From: Paragordius varius
Lineage: Eukaryota > Nematomorpha
DNA: 64,000 bases
Reading direction: 5' to 3'
Assembly (NCBI GenBank): GCA_964247055.1
Contig: OZ176056.1
Coordinates: 4,898,001 to 4,962,000 of the forward strand
Shown here: positions 25,205 through 36,679 of the stretch, piece after piece
How positions within the stretch are numbered: the stretch's first letter is position 1
Layout: each line of letters starts with the position of its first letter
Notes under the pieces: generated by a model
What the model was told of the DNA's origin: nothing
What the model saw: the letters and a program-made list of their open reading frames with translations, nothing else
The model's database searches: none
Made by a program: the position numbers and the translations under genes

Positions 25205-28200
25205 GTAAAAATATGATGTGTTTATATTATTTGTTCATAGGAAGTTTTTTTGATATTTTTAGTAGTTACTTTATTGCGATTTTCAAAAGTAAGTTTTTTG
25301 CAGTATCTAATATAGAGTTAGCGTAAGAAAAGCCTATCATTAAATTTAAACAAGTAGTTTCGAATATGTGCTTGACCAATTTATTTAATAATGATATGTC
25401 ATTTAGCAAACTAATTTGATACTTTTAGGCACACGCTTTAAGGCATCAGGAGGAAAACCTTTTTCTAAACTCGACAGTTATTTCTAAACACACGTTTTCC
25501 AATACTTCTTCTAACAATGCTACAAAGCCAATAAAATCTTATAATCACATTGATACATTTTTAAAAGAGAGTCCTTTATCAGAACAACCAAATACATTAA
25601 TTGATTGCAATAAACATTCTGACAACAAAGATACATTGCAAAAATTGGCTGATGAAACAAAATATATACCGATATCATCTCGAAAAATGTCACACAGTTT
25701 GATGGAAAATACTTCGTTACACGATTCTATACATGAGAACAAATTAGCTTCTAATACCTGCTTCGATAACAATGTTAACAATTGTTTTATTGGCTCTAAC
25801 GTTTTACCCACTAATTTAAACGCGCACCCAAATTATATGTTATTATACAATCAATGGTTTGCAAATTATTATTACAATAATCCACCAAACTTTCTACCTT
25901 TGTCTCATCATATTCCCCCTAACTTAACTAATACAGAAAAAATTGACAACACTCTCCAAAAATCTGTAGATACGATTGATCCCAATGAGAAACAACACTT
26001 GATTATTTTAAGTATATAATATTTTCGTAAGATGCATAAAAAAGGTAAGTAACAAAATCTAAATAGACCAACATTCATTCTATATAATTTTTTTCCAAGT
26101 CTGTTATTTATCAAATCTTAAACCTCATCCTAAATTTTTTGGCGCAAATTATATAGGTATATTTAAAATCTATAGTTAAAAAGGTATTTTTATTTATATT
26201 ATTTGATTGGATAAAATTAACCATAGTTAAACTTTAGTATAACTGATAAACCAAATGAGATAATCAAATTAACAGAATTTTAAAAAACCTAACAATCTAT
26301 TTTTTTAACTATAATTTTGATATAATTTAATATTACATAAATTGGACTAATCTTTTATTAAAAAAAAATACCTGAATTATAAAAAATTCTTAATCTATTA
26401 TTCATTTTTAGTTAATAATGTTTTGCGTTTTAAGATCGTTCTAAGAAAGGCACAAACGTTGGACGCAATTTATCCTTGTTCAAAAAAATTAAATCCCGCC
26501 ACTTGCTGTTTAAAACATCCAAGTCAAAAAAACTACGTTGGAAACATAAATGTCAGGTAAAATATATTATTTTTATCATAAAATATATTTAAAAGCGAAG
26601 ATGGTCACTTTAGGGGATGAAATCAAACGAGACACTCGTAAAATAATTAACTCTTTGATTGAAACATTTCATAAAATAATGTTTTCGACTTTATGTAATC
26701 ATAGAATGAATAAACACTTCTATATTGTGTAGATAACGACCTCAAAGCGATTTTAAATTTAACTACATCGAAATATGATAACGAGCAAAATATAGTTATC
26801 CAAAAAATATAAAATTTTATTTTGGAAATATTATAGGATTGACTCGCGAGAGTTTCCAATCCAACTGCATAAGTTATACACCATTACTGTCAGCCTTGAA
26901 AATCAAGTGTTTAAAAATTTTTAGGAGTTTTTAATTTAAGCCAATTTTTTAAATAAACAAACAAGAAACTGTATAATAATTTTCCCAATTGAAAATAATT
27001 ATCTATAACTTTTTGCCGCTATTTTTTAGTTACTTGGACAAACGCTCATAAATGTTTCACCCAAATTAAACATCAAGATAAATTTAAATATTGAATTAAT
27101 ATGCAACCTAATATTTCATACCTAGTTTACCCCACGTTTTATTGCCAGAAAATAACCATGGCCCTTTTTAAATCACATATATAAACAATTTATACTTAGG
27201 TTATATTGCTGTCATTCTGATATAATTTATTTTAAATTAAAATAATACTGAAAAAATAATAACCTATGCCATAATATATTTTATAATAATAATGAGTTAT
27301 ATTAGTTCGAAAACACAATTTATTTTAGGGTGAATTTGAATTGTTCAAGGGTAACTATAAATTATATAACTATTAGCCAAAAATCGTCACCATTAAATAC
27401 ATATTTTGATTAGACACCACTTAAATTTTGGACCCTTTTAAAATGGGTTATATTAATTGAAAGGAACGCTATGAAAAAAATTATTAAATGAAATGCATAA
27501 TTTGCCTAAAAATTGTAAATTTTGGTCCGTATGTCTGAAACTTTGATAGTCGAAACAGTTTAACAACATTTTAGATGAAAAGACCTTTTTATAAATTTAC
27601 TCTATCGACTTAAATGATCACTGAATATTTAGGTTCTGTAATTACATCTGACAAGTTCAGATCCCGACATACGAGCACGTCTTGTATTAGGGCGCGCTAT
27701 CATGGGTTAGCTGTTTAGAATTTTGAACTCTACGGTCATAAGAGTTTCAACCAAATTAGCAATCATAAAGGTATTGGTTTATCTAGTCGCTATTTTACAG
27801 GCCTGAATCTTGGTTATGTAAATCCACCGACAAAGCCCGCATCAACTCATTTCAAATGTGGTGCTTCCGGATTTTGGGTAAGTCCTGGAAAGCCCCCATT
27901 TCCAATTCATATACACTTAACTTCACCAGAATGCTTTACGATCTGGTTTACTGACAATTAAAATATCTCGTCCATATTCTACATTCCAATTCCCTGGAAA
28001 AACTTCTCCGGGGTTGGTCATGGTACTAGCAAAAGAGGCTTCTAAAATTAGTTACAAACCTTACTTTTCCATATATTTTTAAAGTCTCGAGGTCGTCTGG
28101 AATAAAAAAGCCCTTGTTTATAAGAAGGCTTTGAGTCGCTACGCGCTTCTAATACACACAATTGAGCAGAACATTTCTTTAAACTCGGAATTTTGATTAA

Positions 28201-29543
28201 TGGTTCTTCCTATAATTTAAGTTAAATATAAATTTTTGTCAAATTGAGTACAAACGTTTACTAGGATTCTGTAGTGTAGAAATATCGAGCATTGTTGAAA
28301 GTGGATCTAATAAAAGAGCTTTTAATACCGTTTCACAATGCTCCAAAACACTATGAAATACGTTTTTCCAAAATTTGGCAAAAAAATAAAATATTAAGGC
28401 AATTATTAGGTATAGTCCACTAGCAGTTCAACTGAGGGAACAGGACAAGTCGCAGCCTAATAATTTGAATCTACCAGCCATTTTCTTCATCTGACACACA
28501 AGTTGAAATTTTATAAAAACTAGCGTCTTATTTAATCACAATCATGTCGATATTGTGCCTGAAAAAGAACATTTTCGGCACGCATTGCTTTGCTGATGGA
28601 AAAAGTTGTTAAAATTCATTGTTTGCCGAAAACATATCATGAACATATTCCATCAATTAAAATTATGAATCTGGGTTAAAAAATTAATATTATGATTTCA
28701 TGTGAAAGAGAGTAGCCGCCCTCTAGACCCTTAACAGCGATTGATAAAGTGTAGGAATTATTCTATGATGTTTCAACTTAAACTGAACAGCAAGAAGCAC
28801 TACATCTGTAATACGAACAATGGATTACCTATAAGGTTAAATTGGATTCACACAATTAGAATGATTTTTTAATCGCAAAGTCAGGTGTGATATATACCTA
28901 CATATTACGAAGGGAACTCATGTTGTCATTGTCATCAAATTTGTGACGGGTGAAGTGGATTCAAATCCTATACTCAAAGCCAAAAAATTGTCTCTTTAAT
29001 CGGTTCATCAAAGGCCACTTCAGCATGAAGACCGACCTTGTTCAGTGTCTCGTAGTCACAGCAGTATCATATATGAACTTATGAATAACAGTCACCACTA
29101 TTACGCAACTATATCGTCAACAAACGATGATTCTGAATCCATCATTTATCGAGAAAAAAGCCCTGTGAGCAGAAGACATGGCAAAGTAATTTTGCTAGAT
29201 GACAATGCTCCGTCTCATATAGCGAAACCATTATAAACACATAAATAAGGAATTTTTCCACATCCTCCACATTGTTCTTACATGGCGCCAACTGACTATG
29301 ATGTTTTCGCAAGAGCAGCACTGCAATCGTTTCAAAGGTGGAAAATGTGACAAATGGTTGGTGGCAAAAGATAATCAATTTTCTGGCATGTTATATTTCT
29401 GAGAGATCGGAGAAATTGCAGAAGCTGACGGTCAATATAAAAAAAATAATTGCTATTGCTTCAAAATTACATGTGTTAAAGACTGGTAACTTATTACTTT
29501 GATTTGTATGCATTTTTCAAGAACGTTTGTGATTTTATAATCT

Positions 29544-29579
<36 letters not shown>

Positions 29580-32500
29580 TTTATCTCCCAATCTCGGCTT
29601 TTTTTGCATTTATTGAAATTCGCCTATTTTAGAGGGTTCTATCTAAAACTTTAAAATTCCCTTCTAAAAATTATTATAAAAATATTGTTTATTAATAAAA
29701 TATTTAATGATATTTTTTGAAAACACTTAATTTCCACCAAAAATTAATTTCATAATAAATGTGGGCAAATTTTTTGATTTTCTATGTGGAGTCATTACAA
29801 CAAAAGTATTAACCTTCTTAAATCAAGACCCAAAACCAAAAGCAGGATGAAAAGTCTGATGCATTTTCTATCAGAAAATATATATTTCATCAAGATATTT
29901 TTTGGGGCCTGTCTTATTTATTAAATATTGTAATATGCTCAAATATTTTCAATTGAACTTGTTCTTTGATGTTTTTAAACTTTCAAAATTCGTTCCTTAA
30001 ATATATTTTTGATCAATCGAAACCTTTCTTGTGCAATCCCACATTATTTAGCGATACCTATTTTTTATCACCACCTATACCAGCGGTATTCATCAAAAAA
30101 AATAAAAAGGCGGAAAAAATTTATTCTTGCAAGGGCCCTGCACGGTACAGGGTCATTTTATCATATTGATAAAATTTTCATAGCTCTTTGACACATTTTC
30201 AGATATTGATGCTCAAAATAATTACATTATAAAATAATAAATTACACAGGGCCATAAAAAGCCACTTTAAGGGCTTAGTTTTGACATAGATATAGAATAT
30301 ATGTTTTTTTCAATTCATTTTATTTTTTAATTTTTTTTATATAGCATTGTTTTGCTGCTTTCCTATCAAAACAATATTTAATGTCCCATGAAAAAATTCT
30401 ACACAAACATGTAACTAAGAAAATGGACAAATATTGTCAATCGACTTCGTGTATAAGGCAACAAAGACATCATTCATTCTTGCCCACAAAAAGCAATGCA
30501 GAAAAGTTAAACGTCAGCTCAAAAACTATTATTCAATACAAAGGAGATGTGAAAAATCAATCGACACATACTAATAGGCTTACAACTTCTGTCCAGAGTC
30601 AAGTCAGTCATCAATCAGTCCCCAAATTTGATAATTCCTATCCGATCCCGGTCGAAAAAATTTTAAATAACCAAATACATTACCCTGGAGAGAAAAGGAG
30701 TTTTAATGTTACAGAATCCAATTTTATTTGGCGAAACAATTATTACCATTCTCTTCAGCAAAGCCATTTGCCAAATTTTATGCATTGGTCACCGTTGATG
30801 AGTAATAATAACATTAATAGCAGTGTAAATCATACAGCCTTACCAAATAGTTCTGTAATAATGAACCCTATAAAACAGTCTTTTGGTAAATTTTTATTGT
30901 TTTACCCTAAATTTTATATAATAATATACGTATGTGTATATACAATGTGAGTAAATATACATTGCTGTTTTTTTTATTATTGCTGAATGGCTTTTTAAAA
31001 AGTAATCCTAATCCCTAAAAGGAAAGCGCAAAAATACACATTATTTAATGCACCAAATTTAAGCCATGCATATTGCTCTTGACTGTAAATTATATCTTGT
31101 AAAAACAATAAAAAATAATGTATATTTACTTATATATAATTAATATTACAGAAAATATAAAACTTAAAAATAACGGTCAATCAGATCTCATTCACCAACA
31201 ACACCAGTCAAAATCTACTAGTCTACGAGGTAATGCGGCATCTTCTGTATTTTCGCAAGAATCAGATTCTATCAATTCAAATTCTAAATTTTGCGATAAG
31301 TCAAGACCATCATCGAAATCTCTGAAAAATGTGCCCACAGGTTAACATCGCATTTTTACTTTTCTCTATCCATTTGCAGTTTGCGTTAAAATCTTTTAGA
31401 AAAATATTGGGTTTTTTTATAATTTTTCATAAATAATAATAGGACTCGATTTAAGCAAGATTGATACTGATGTCTCAAAGTTGCACACAACATGTAACAT
31501 TTGCTTCAAAGTTTTGGCATGTCATTCGGCACTTGAGATTCATTACAGATCACATACTAAGGAACGTCCGTTTAAATGTGAGGTATGTGATCGTCATTTT
31601 TCAACCAAGGGTAATATGAGACAACACATGTTAACGCATAAAACTCAATTAAGCCCACACATTTTGAATTCATTAGTTAGAAAAAATGGGAGTTCTTCTA
31701 TGTATCGACCAATTAGTTCAGATAAATTAGCGGGGAATATGACTAAAAAGGGTAATTTATTACAAGCGTCCTCAAATAATAAGGAAGGATATGTTAGACA
31801 TAGCACAACAGATTCTGACAAATTGCATAGCAATCATGATAATAGTGATAAGAAAAATATGTTTATTTTTCCCGAAACATGCGTCCGAAATCGTTCTGAA
31901 ATAAATTCTGCTGAACACTTTGTTCAAAAACTACCGCAAATAACACCCAGCCTTTTTGAAAAAGATAAGAATCTTTCACAATACGATCCTCGGTTATTTT
32001 TTCCTCCTCACTTTTACAAAAATTCAACCAATAATATGATTAATAATTTGACCTTGGATGAAAACAATAATATTGAGGAGAGAAAAATATCAGATTCCAT
32101 TTTATCTTATCAAATGTATTATCAACAATTATTGCAAATGTATCAAATGCAATTGCAATCATATTTGAAGACGACAAAATCACCCAATAATAGGGATGAC
32201 AAATTGACAGATCTATCATTGTCGGCCACAGATCAAGCAGCTATGAATCCAAATAATTTTTACCATTATTGGATGGAATTATGGAATCAAATGCCCTACA
32301 ACGCAAATTATTATCCCAAAAATAAAAATCTACTTTTAAACACCACATCGCAATACACCTCCACAAAATCTACTTTGGAAAATTTTGCAGTTCCAAATTA
32401 TAGAAATGGGCTTTCTTCGCTATCAACCCTCTATAATTTGCCAGGGCTTGGTTTTAAACAAGGACCTATTGATGCACCATTCTCCCATAATCCTAACCAG

Positions 32501-35216
32501 AATAAAAGGATCATGCAAACAAATATTAATGAACCATTGAATAGCAACAATAAAAGTATTGATTCAACCGATAATAACAATATTAATTTTAATACCTGGT
32601 TAACAAATTATTTTTATCCCCATAAAACTAATGTTAAAGAAATTCATAATAAGCTGGAGAAAGAGAATGTCAACATATGCCATCCTTTTATATTACCGGA
32701 GCCTATGAACCCAGGAGAGTTTATTGATCGGGTTATGAAGGGAAAACTTCATATTCCACCAACCGCTTATAATTTTCCAACACCTACAACAGGTTCTACT
32801 TTATCCGAAAAAATTGTTAAACAGCAATGTCAATCCGTTATGATAGAAAAATCTGCACCTCCCCAAAATCAGAACATATATGAGATTGAAAAAATCTATT
32901 TAACCAAATCTTTACCCATAATACCATCAGGCGATCAAGGCAGTGTTAAACAACAAAATCTAATTATATCTGGACCTAAATTCTCTCAAATATGTGAATC
33001 TTCTAATGCTAATCCGCATGGTACCAAGTCAATTAAACAAGAAATCTCAGTGATTGTCACTTCTAATGCAATTAAAGGTATGACATTTTTAAATAATTAT
33101 TGTATGTAAATGGTTATAATATATATGACTTTTATTTTTCCTAAATGTTGGAACGACTGAATACATTTTAGTTGTTAAGAAAGATAGTTTCAATTAATAA
33201 AACTAGTCTTGGAAAGACCAGTCGTTCTTATAGGTAGGTTTTTAAATCAAAATCATTAATATGGTTACTTTTTAAAATTTGCTTTCGACACATAAAAATT
33301 AAAAATGTTAAACACTGTTTCACTACGTATACCCCTTCAAAACTATTTCCAATGGATGGAAAAACGTGATCAAAAGTAGTTTTTTCTCTATTAATTTTTT
33401 TGGCTGAGTCTCAACCATATGTTATATTTACGTAGCGGATATTTATATTTCATACAAAAGATTTTGTTTAAAAATTTGTAAAAGGTCATATATATTAGTA
33501 TCCTAAAGATTCGCAATATTATAATTTCCCCCAGAAAACAAATTATATTTTATTTTTTATTATATTTTTTGATTAGAATCACACAAAACTAATTCTCAAA
33601 ATAAATATTGCACAGAAGCTGATACGATTAACGATTATGGCGTTAAAATATCTGTTAAAAATATTCCAATCACCAATTGCTCTGAGAAACAAAATAAAAC
33701 TTTTGCCGGGCAATTTTCCGAGAGTGACACCATTTGCAGTACTTATAACAATTATAATAGGACTGTACAAACAGAAAATCAAGTCGATAACAAGAAAGAT
33801 AGTTTACAAAATGCGGAGGAAGAAGAAAATCACTTAAATAAATTAATTATGTTAGAAAAATTAGCTGAACACATGAACACACTTTCGCCCCTAAATAGCG
33901 TAGATGGGGAAAGTTTGATTGACTCTATGACGAGTATAAAATCGTGTCAAACCTTACTCAAAAATCAATGCAAAGTAAACATTAAATACTTTATTATTAA
34001 TTTAAAAGTGGGTTAGTTTTTTATGATAAAATAAATCGGTGCTTAAAACGAGGCCACGCCATACAAGAACACATAAACCAAATTGGGTCAAACAGCTGAT
34101 TTTTCTCATTTGGTATTTTTCATAGACAATTAACGCTATTTGATCATATATTATTAATAGAATATATAAAATTTAGCACCCATATAGATTCAATGTCCAA
34201 AATTTAATAAAGCGACATCAATTTTCAATAAGAAAACCTAAAAACGCTCAAAATTAAAATTAACGATTCTAGATAATCGATATTGTTATATAATTATATT
34301 CAAAATATGCATTTTATCGTTTTAAATATTTTGTCAATGTTTAAACTTGACCCTACCAGCTTTTTGCCTCATTTTTTCGTGTTATTTCTATTTTAACATT
34401 AACTTATATAAAAACAATGCTTAAAATTCTAGAAGTAACATTTGAATGCAATACTCAGAAAATTATACGATATCAATTAGAATCAGCCGCATTTTGTTTC
34501 GGAAGGTTTATATAGCTCGCTAACTAATTTCGTATCGTATTACAAATTTAAGTTTTTAAGCAAAGACTTCCCCAAAATGTATTCTTTATAAGTAAGTAGT
34601 ATGTATAATAAATCCAAAAAAGCTTTATCGTCCTAAGAGCAACTCAGTTTAATTAAATAATTATATCCGAAAAACACAAAATTTTCTTGACCCAAAATTT
34701 GAGACACTCTGATATATATTTTTTCTTGTTGTTATGATTCAGATTTGTTACAAACGATTCTCAAGCCTAAGTGCCATGCAAATTCACATGAGAACTCATA
34801 CCGGTGATAAGCCATTCAAGTGTCCCATTTGTGATAAAGCATTCACGACCAAAGGAAACTTAAAGGTATTTCATTAAATTGATTGAATATATAAAAATAT
34901 TGAAAAGGATGTTGAGCCAATTTAAATTTATTTATAGGCAATGTTTACCGTATATATGCCGCATCTGATTTTAATAAAATTTAAGGATGAATTTTTTATA
35001 AACTCAAATGGATTCTTTTCCTATATTTGGCAATTCTCTGCCTGACTCTAATATGTCTCTCAACTATATATATAAATTAACCTGGTTGAATAACAATCCT
35101 AAATCCCTTATGTAAATATTAAAATATCTTTTAATTTCTTAATAAAATAGGTTCACATGAGTACTCATACAGAAAATGATGCATTATCACAAACAGATTA
35201 TATTCAACAACCTTGA
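24761..35216 (+). CDS. sall: Spalt/Sall-like zinc-finger transcription factor, multi-exon gene
   Basis: Assembled from exons 24761-25204, 25429-26011, 26412-26556, (candidate 30052-30085), 30345-30885, 31152-31340, 31443-33077, 33577-33974, 34743-34865 and 35151-35216; with the candidate exon the phases close and give 1,385 residues. Three widely spaced pairs of C2H2 fingers are visible, at about residues 106-155, 663-710 and 1322-1372. Each second finger carries the TTKGN or STKGN core and each linker is TGEKPF-like, the hallmark of the spalt/Sall family (nuclear repressors that bind AT-rich DNA and act in patterning). Between pairs lie long Asn/Ser/Gln-rich stretches, including a Gln/Tyr/Met-rich run in the big exon. 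The first ATG at 24761 follows an in-frame stop with no AG acceptor between them. The usual N-terminal Sall repressor motif and C2HC finger are not seen. Family assignment is firm; exact exon set is an inference. Confidence 0.88.
25429..26011 (+). CDS. sall: sall exon 2: end of finger pair 1 and Asn/Ser-rich linker
   Basis: Acceptor ACTTTTAG|GCACAC. The exon opens with AHALRHQ, which supplies the two zinc-binding histidines completing finger 2 of pair 1 (NLK|AHALRH). It then encodes a polar linker with several YY/NN patches ([10 protein letters not shown]). The donor A|GTATAT at 26012 ends it in phase 1, just before an in-frame TAA. Confidence 0.85.
26412..26556 (+). CDS. sall: sall exon 3 (probable): Cys/Lys-rich linker segment
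   Basis: The acceptor is TTTTTAG and the donor is a strong CAG|GTAAAA. Only one of three frames is open and it is the phase-1 frame demanded by exon 2. It reads through [16 protein letters not shown] and [15 protein letters not shown] and ends in phase 2. I do not recognise a domain. It does not join in frame to the exon at 30345, so another exon or an alternative isoform is implied. Confidence 0.6.
27236..27365 (+). repeat. 150-bp dispersed repeat, copy 3
   Basis: Carries 'AAATAATACTGAAAAAATAA', 'CCTATGCCATAATATATTTT' and 'AGGGTGAATTTGAATTGTTC', collinear with the copies at 14.0 and 19.4 kb. It lies inside the large sall intron. Confidence 0.65.
27600..28170 (+). mobile_element. LINE (non-LTR retrotransposon) 3' fragment, dead
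   Basis: Translated pieces match the C-terminal end of a LINE reverse transcriptase [13 protein letters not shown] then [14 protein letters not shown], the thumb-like [16 protein letters not shown], and [19 protein letters not shown], corresponding to the widely conserved 'EAFEMWCxRRILGISWKD' block. The pieces lie in at least two frames with internal stops, so the copy is an old 5'-truncated fossil. RTE/CR1/Jockey-type is the likely group; the clade cannot be fixed from this part. It lies in the sense orientation inside a sall intron. Confidence 0.72.
28540..29480 (+). mobile_element. mariner-family transposon relic (plus strand)
   Basis: Degenerate transposase covering nearly full length: an N-terminal [16 protein letters not shown] start near 28550, a VTGE-like catalytic block near 28950, [13 protein letters not shown] near 29100, the catalytic [13 protein letters not shown] near 29190-29215, then [19 protein letters not shown] near 29250-29300 and a C-terminal LRDRRN...S.GQY-like end. 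Several frames are needed and stops are present, so it is inactive. It shares long stretches with the minus-strand relic at 9 kb, so both belong to one family. I did not find clear terminal inverted repeats. Confidence 0.82.
29590..29960. repeat. palindromic fold-back family, half copy in sall intron
   Basis: Contains 'GCATTTATTGAAATTCGCC', 'GTGGAGTCATTACAACAAA' and 'GCATTTTCTATCAGAAAATA' in the order of the right half of copies A and B. Only this half is recognisable. Confidence 0.55.
30052..30085 (+). CDS. sall: candidate 34-nt sall micro-exon
   Basis: Acceptor ATTATTTAG|C after a pyrimidine-containing tract, donor GCG|GTATTC (weak). In the phase-2 frame it encodes [12 protein letters not shown]. 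Its length (1 mod 3) is exactly what is needed to join exon 3 (ends phase 2) to the exon at 30345 (starts phase 0). This is inference from phase only; transcript data are needed. Confidence 0.3.
30345..30885 (+). CDS. sall: sall exon 4: low-complexity linker
   Basis: A long pyrimidine tract ends in TATATAG at 30344. The open frame is phase 0 and encodes [17 protein letters not shown], then a polar Ser/His/Asn-rich region and a Trp-containing patch ([25 protein letters not shown]). It ends in phase 1 at TTTTG|GTAAAT. No domain is recognised, but the TGEKR-like patch [10 protein letters not shown] is not a finger because no cysteines flank it. Confidence 0.8.
31152..31340 (+). CDS. sall: sall exon 5: Ser-rich linker
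   Basis: 63 codons, phase 1 in and out; acceptor ATTACAG, donor CACAG|GTTAAC. The peptide is Ser/Gln-rich ([18 protein letters not shown]). The preceding intron is 266 nt and the following one is 102 nt. Confidence 0.8.
31443..33077 (+). CDS. sall: sall exon 6: second zinc-finger pair and long disordered region
   Basis: 545 codons, phase 1 to 1. It starts [17 protein letters not shown] and immediately gives the second pair: [21 protein letters not shown], the TKERPF linker, then [21 protein letters not shown]. This matches the double finger after the linker in Sall proteins. The remaining 480 or so residues are Asn/Ser/Thr-rich with a Gln/Met/Tyr-rich run ([16 protein letters not shown]). 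The segment [20 protein letters not shown] stands out as ordered and acid/basic-balanced, resembling the conserved pre-finger motif of Sall proteins (low confidence). Donor AAAG|GTATGA. Confidence 0.92.
33577..33974 (+). CDS. sall: sall exon 7: linker into third finger pair
   Basis: Acceptor TTTTGATTAG, phase 1 in, phase 0 out, donor CAAA|GTAAAC. It encodes a polar stretch, an acidic run ([11 protein letters not shown]) and the helix-like [20 protein letters not shown], then the first zinc-binding cysteine of pair 3 (NQC-K). The intron therefore splits the C-x2-C of a zinc finger. Confidence 0.88.
34743..34865 (+). CDS. sall: sall exon 8: third zinc-finger pair
   Basis: 41 codons, phase 0 in and out. 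It continues the finger as [19 protein letters not shown], the TGDKPF linker, then [15 protein letters not shown], close to the vertebrate and insect spalt consensus. The donor AAG|GTATTT sits at the same place in the second finger as the donor of exon 1, so pairs 1 and 3 share an intron position. Confidence 0.93.
35151..35216 (+). CDS. sall: sall exon 9: terminal exon and stop
   Basis: Acceptor AATAAAATAG|GTTCAC. It reads [21 protein letters not shown] and then TGA at 35214-35216. The two histidines finish the last finger. The protein ends only 15 residues after the last zinc-binding histidine, a short tail for this family. Confidence 0.9.
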   Translation, partial: VHMSTHTENDALSQTDYIQQP

Positions 35217-35292
35217 TGCACAATTCACATCTCCGTTTAGGATACAATTTTATGTGTTTTTTGCTACTTTTGCTGTTCTTATTGTATTATTA

Positions 35293-35298
35293 AATAAA
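35293..35298 (+). promoter_or_regulatory. probable polyadenylation signal of sall
   Basis: A canonical AATAAA lies 77 nt past the sall stop codon, giving a short 3' UTR of roughly 100 nt. In such A+T-rich DNA the hexamer also occurs by chance, so this is supported by position only. Confidence 0.5.
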
Positions 35299-36679
35299 AA
35301 ATTTATATAGTTAATTTTTTAAATGCTATCTATATTCATTACATTTATTTTTTGAAGAGAAAGATCTAAATATTTTTTATAGTAATGACAAAATGGGAGA
35401 TAAAAATTTAAGAAGTCTTATGCGACTTCTAATATCGGTATTTTGGCTCATATTAAATAAAAAACTCTAAACCATTTAACTCACATATATTTTATAAAAA
35501 ATCGCTTTTTGGGCTAATATATAGATAATGAGGCAGAATGCATTTCTGTTTTGTTTTAATAAAAAGATTTTATATATCATTTTTGGATTTAAGAATATGA
35601 AGAATTGATGGGTATATAATAAAACCAAAATTGATTTAATTATATTTTTTATATTTTATTTAGATTTTATTTATAAATCAAAACTGCTAAAACTTGATCA
35701 ATATATGCAAACAAGATTTTTTGTTTTAGGAGGCAATATCAGATTTTTGAATGAAAAGAAATCTAAAAATTTGGAAAAATTTGTTTGTGAGATTTAAAAC
35801 GCTTTGAAAATCTGGCAGAATAAAATAACTCATTTGTTTTATGTGAACCTCATCATTGTCAGAAAACATATATGTCACTCGTCCTGTATCATAAATAGCA
35901 AAATATTTTTTGGTAGGTAGAATTATATAAAATTAACTTTTTTATAACTAGTTTTTTCTATCTTACCGAACGAATGACATTAACATAATATTGAGGATCC
36001 AGTGTATAAGCCTTTTAGGTTAAAATAATATTGATTACAGATTATTTTCGCTTAATAATCACTAAAACGAATTATTGCGATTTCCTTAGACTTTTTTTCA
36101 TACTTTAGTAGTACAACACAACCTAAATTTTTACCGTGTTAATTATAATATAAATTTTAAAAATAAAAACAACGCAATCGAGATTAGCTTTCCAAGGTTA
36201 AATCTCTTTACCCTATAAATCTTGATTAATTTTACCTAATTAAAACAATTGATATTTTACTAAGGAAGTATCTATATTAAAAAATTAAATATTAATAATA
36301 TTCTGACCAAATATTTTCAGGGGTTAGATTTTATACTTATCATGGTTAACTTAATTTGGTTGCAGAGTAGAATTAGGGACCCGTTTAAAAATGATTTTAA
36401 TACTATGCTTTTTAGGGTTAAAACCGGAAATTTGGAATATGGTCATAAAAATTAGATATATGTTGGTAGTTATTTTTAACGATTAATATTTTTCTGAAAA
36501 CTGTTTTAAACACTTTCATTCGTCTGTAACAACAAAATTGAGTTTGTATTGAACATACATATATTTTATTATTGAATTATGTTGAAGTTATATAACGATG
36601 TCTAAAAATAATTTTAGCTAACTCAGAATTTAATCAAACGATTTTTCGAATAAAATTTTTTTTTTAAAAAATTTGGAGA
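35299..36679. other. intergenic region after sall
   Basis: No gene or clear repeat recognised before the fold-back copy B. Confidence 0.45.

Larger units (their letters stand above)
26557..30344 (+). other. large sall intron(s) packed with transposon relics
   Basis: Between exon 3 and exon 4 lie, in order: a copy of the 150-bp dispersed repeat (27236-27365), a LINE 3' fragment (27600-28170), a dead mariner (28540-29480), a (TA)n run near 29547-29572 and a fragment of the palindromic fold-back family (29590-29960). The other sall introns are 102 to 768 nt. A candidate 34-nt exon is noted separately. Confidence 0.7.
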
